From positions 1,181,001-1,245,000 of the forward strand of contig NZ_CP080025.1 of NCBI RefSeq assembly GCF_020463795.1: a DNA stretch of 64,000 nt. Direction: 5' to 3'. The notes under the pieces are model-generated. The model saw nothing but the letters and a program-made list of their open reading frames with translations, did not search any database and was not told where the DNA came from. Positions 62,616 through 64,000 of this stretch are shown in pieces. Source of the DNA: Echinicola marina (lineage in GTDB: Bacteria > Bacteroidota > Bacteroidia > Cytophagales > Cyclobacteriaceae). Within the stretch, counting starts at the first letter, position 1. Every line of letters starts with the position of its first letter. The position numbers and the translations under genes are program-made.

Positions 62616-63512
62616 TTACTTCTCCTGAGGGATATTGTTCAGTTCTTCTACAAAGACTTTTATATCTTCAATTTTTTCCATTATGGATATATTCTTTGGA
62701 AACTTAAACTCGGCTCTCAAAGCCTGATAACCAGATATAATAATCTTACTCTCGGAAAACTGCTTAGACAAAGCCTCTAAATAATCCTGTAAATTATGGA
62801 TATCAGGAGATGTCGTAATAACTGTGATCAAATAATCAGGCTGATGAAAACGGTATACTTCAGCAAGATCATCTTGTGGCGTGCTTTGCCCGAGGTAAAT
62901 CACCTTATGACCTTCTCTTTTGATCAGGTAACTTGCAAATAATAGTGAGATTTCATGTAACTCTCCTTCTGGCAAAAACAACATGAACTTCTTTCCTCCT
63001 CCCTGATATACATACCTGTCAATGGCTACAATTAATTTTTGCCTGATCAAATTGCTTATAAAATGTTCTTGGGCCGGTGTAATGGACCCCACCTGCCATA
63101 ATATACCAATCTTAGCCAAAAATGGATAAATAACTTTCAACATGGTTTCATCAAAACCAATACTCCTGTTATTCACCGACAATACCTTATCAAATCGCTC
63201 CTCATCTATCTCTATCATCGCTACTGTCAAGGCATAAATCTGATCCTCATGGGCCAAGACTCCCTCGGTTAGCTCCACCACCTTCAAACGAACTTCATCA
63301 GAAGTCATTTTAGCTATTTTAGATATTTTCAGGCCATTATTATTCAATAAAGCTACATTCAAAATAAGCTTTAAGTCATCATCATCATAATACCGAATAT
63401 TGGTCTCAGTACGCTTTGGGTGCAACAAATCATAACGCTGCTCCCAGATCCTCAGGGTATGTGCTTTTATCCCCGAAAGATGTTCCAGATCCTTAATAGA
63501 ATAACTACTCAT
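62616..63512 (-). CDS. MerR-family regulator with B12-binding domain (CarH/LitR-like)
   Basis: A 298-residue regulator. N-terminal MerR helix-turn-helix (YSIKDLEHLSGIKAHTLRIWEQRY, residues 4-27), a helical linker domain with the W-x9-EH motif (W139, E149, H150 in WQVGSITPAQEH) typical of CarH light sensors, then a Rossmann-like cobalamin domain with E184-L-H186 (family E/D-x-H-x-x-G; the Gly is Ser here) and VIYLG. It would bind adenosylcobalamin in the dark and repress pigment genes. Coupled to crtZ by a four-base overlap. Confidence 0.85.
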   Translation of the reverse strand: MSSYSIKDLEHLSGIKAHTLRIWEQRYDLLHPKRTETNIRYYDDDDLKLILNVALLNNNGLKISKIAKMTSDEVRLKVVELTEGVLAHEDQIYALTVAMIEIDEERFDKVLSVNNRSIGFDETMLKVIYPFLAKIGILWQVGSITPAQEHFISNLIRQKLIVAIDRYVYQGGGKKFMLFLPEGELHEISLLFASYLIKREGHKVIYLGQSTPQDDLAEVYRFHQPDYLITVITTSPDIHNLQDYLEALSKQFSESKIIISGYQALRAEFKFPKNISIMEKIEDIKVFVEELNNIPQEK

Positions 63513-63958
63513 TTCTTCCCTACTTTAAAATACTTTTTCGGAACAATAAACAAACCAAATGCTTCAGCCCCTCTTTTTTGATTGTTTGCATGGTGAGCCT
63601 GGTGCGCTTTGAAGATGCCAGCAAAAAAACCATTATCGGGTCTTTTAAACCACTTGTTCCTCCTATGAATCAACACATCATGCAACAGAAAATAACAAAA
63701 GCCATATACACTAATACCCACCCCTATCCAAAATCGATAGTCTAGGTATTCATAGCCTTTCCACATCAACAATATTGAAACCCCACCAAACAATATAGAA
63801 AATATATCATTCAGCTCTAAGGGGCCTTTACTGGGCTCATGGTGGGTTCGATGGATTTCCCACAAAATACCATGCATCAGGTATTTGTGTATAAACCAAC
63901 CGAAAAACTCCATCAACAAGAAGCCTATTACCACAAATAAAATTGCATTAACCATCAT
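63509..63958 (-). CDS. crtZ: Beta-carotene hydroxylase CrtZ-like
   Basis: A 149-residue membrane di-iron hydroxylase that adds 3-hydroxyls to beta rings. His boxes HKYLMH, HRTHH, HDVLIH and HQAHH and the ending EAFGLFIVPKKYF match CrtZ; about four membrane helices. Transcribed ahead of the regulator gene. A possible upstream gene ends at its start in a TAATG overlap. Confidence 0.9.
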   Translation of the reverse strand: MMVNAILFVVIGFLLMEFFGWFIHKYLMHGILWEIHRTHHEPSKGPLELNDIFSILFGGVSILLMWKGYEYLDYRFWIGVGISVYGFCYFLLHDVLIHRRNKWFKRPDNGFFAGIFKAHQAHHANNQKRGAEAFGLFIVPKKYFKVGKK

Positions 63959-64000
63959 TACAAGAATAACCAGTTTTGATTTGAAATGTTTACCGGACGA
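63958..64000 (-). CDS. End of a possible upstream gene (partial)
   Basis: On the minus strand an open frame enters from the right edge, reads RPVNISNQNWLFL and stops with a TAA at 63958-63960 that shares one base with the crtZ ATG (TAATG). This overlap is the usual sign of coupling, but 13 codons are too few to be sure. Confidence 0.3.
   Translation of the reverse strand, partial: RPVNISNQNWLFL

Noticed and set aside
1-64000. CRISPR array, rRNA operon or transposase
   Set aside because: No regularly spaced repeats, no rRNA-like conserved stretches and no DDE or HUH transposase frame were seen on either strand.

Overview
The window reads as chromosomal DNA of a pigmented marine-type member of the Bacteroidota, most like the Cytophagales family Cyclobacteriaceae (Echinicola, Cyclobacterium or Algoriphagus). 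This rests on several things seen here: Bacteroidetes-type promoters (TTG or TTTG, about 19-21 bases, then TAnnTTTG), a MurF-alanine racemase fusion, a GldB gliding lipoprotein, a ribosomal protein S16 with a long acidic tail, and a CrtI/CrtB/CrtYcd/CrtW/CrtZ carotenoid cluster. The genus is inference.

Region 1 (1-6.3 kb) is the right end of an integrated mobile element. It holds a KAP-like P-loop NTPase, a DUF932 plasmid/phage-type protein, a RadC-like JAB protein, a 55-residue ORF and a large serine recombinase whose reading frame runs into a tRNA-Arg(CCU) gene. Two of its genes share a repeated leader. Beside it lies a frameshifted GIY-YIG nuclease unit, bracketed by the intact tRNA and by a broken copy of the tRNA 5' half that ends inside the anticodon and carries a 20-bp palindrome.

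Region 2 (6.4-17.5 kb) is mostly core: rpsP-rimM-trmD, rplS, a 2H phosphoesterase, a universal stress protein, feoA-feoB and a Cys-rich Feo partner. A frameshifted methyltransferase, a priming sugar transferase and a second methyltransferase lie between them.

Region 3 (17.7-35.7 kb) is a large exopolysaccharide/capsule locus on the minus strand: several glycosyltransferases, an acyltransferase, an Fe(II)/2-oxoglutarate oxygenase, an asparagine-synthase-like amidotransferase, an O-antigen polymerase-like protein, an NAD-dependent epimerase, a Wzx flippase, a Wzz co-polymerase, a Wza exporter with many SLBB repeats, and a radical SAM/SPASM protein. The priming transferase at 11.4-12.8 kb probably starts the repeat unit. 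A 181-bp inverted-repeat element and gene fragments mark past rearrangement.

Region 4 (35.8-56 kb) mixes housekeeping and envelope genes: a FAS1 lipoprotein, gldB, a second glycosyltransferase/asparagine-synthase pair, nth, an ECF sigma factor, uvrA, a Ycf48-like lipoprotein, a HisA-like barrel that lacks the usual catalytic Asp, csaA, murF-alr, wecB, and a lipoprotein-Wzi pair.

Region 5 (56-64 kb) is an Omp85-family outer membrane protein followed by the carotenoid cluster. In transcription order it is crtZ, a CarH/LitR-like MerR regulator, an ECF sigma factor, crtI, crtB, lycopene cyclase, ispH and crtW. The set could carry isoprenoid precursors to a 3-hydroxy-4-keto carotenoid. A promoter with a direct repeat between its two elements precedes the sigma-crtI operon.

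Three separate frameshifts (GIY-YIG, methyltransferase, DUF6338-like) could be real decay or base-level sequence errors. No rRNA gene, CRISPR array or transposase was seen.
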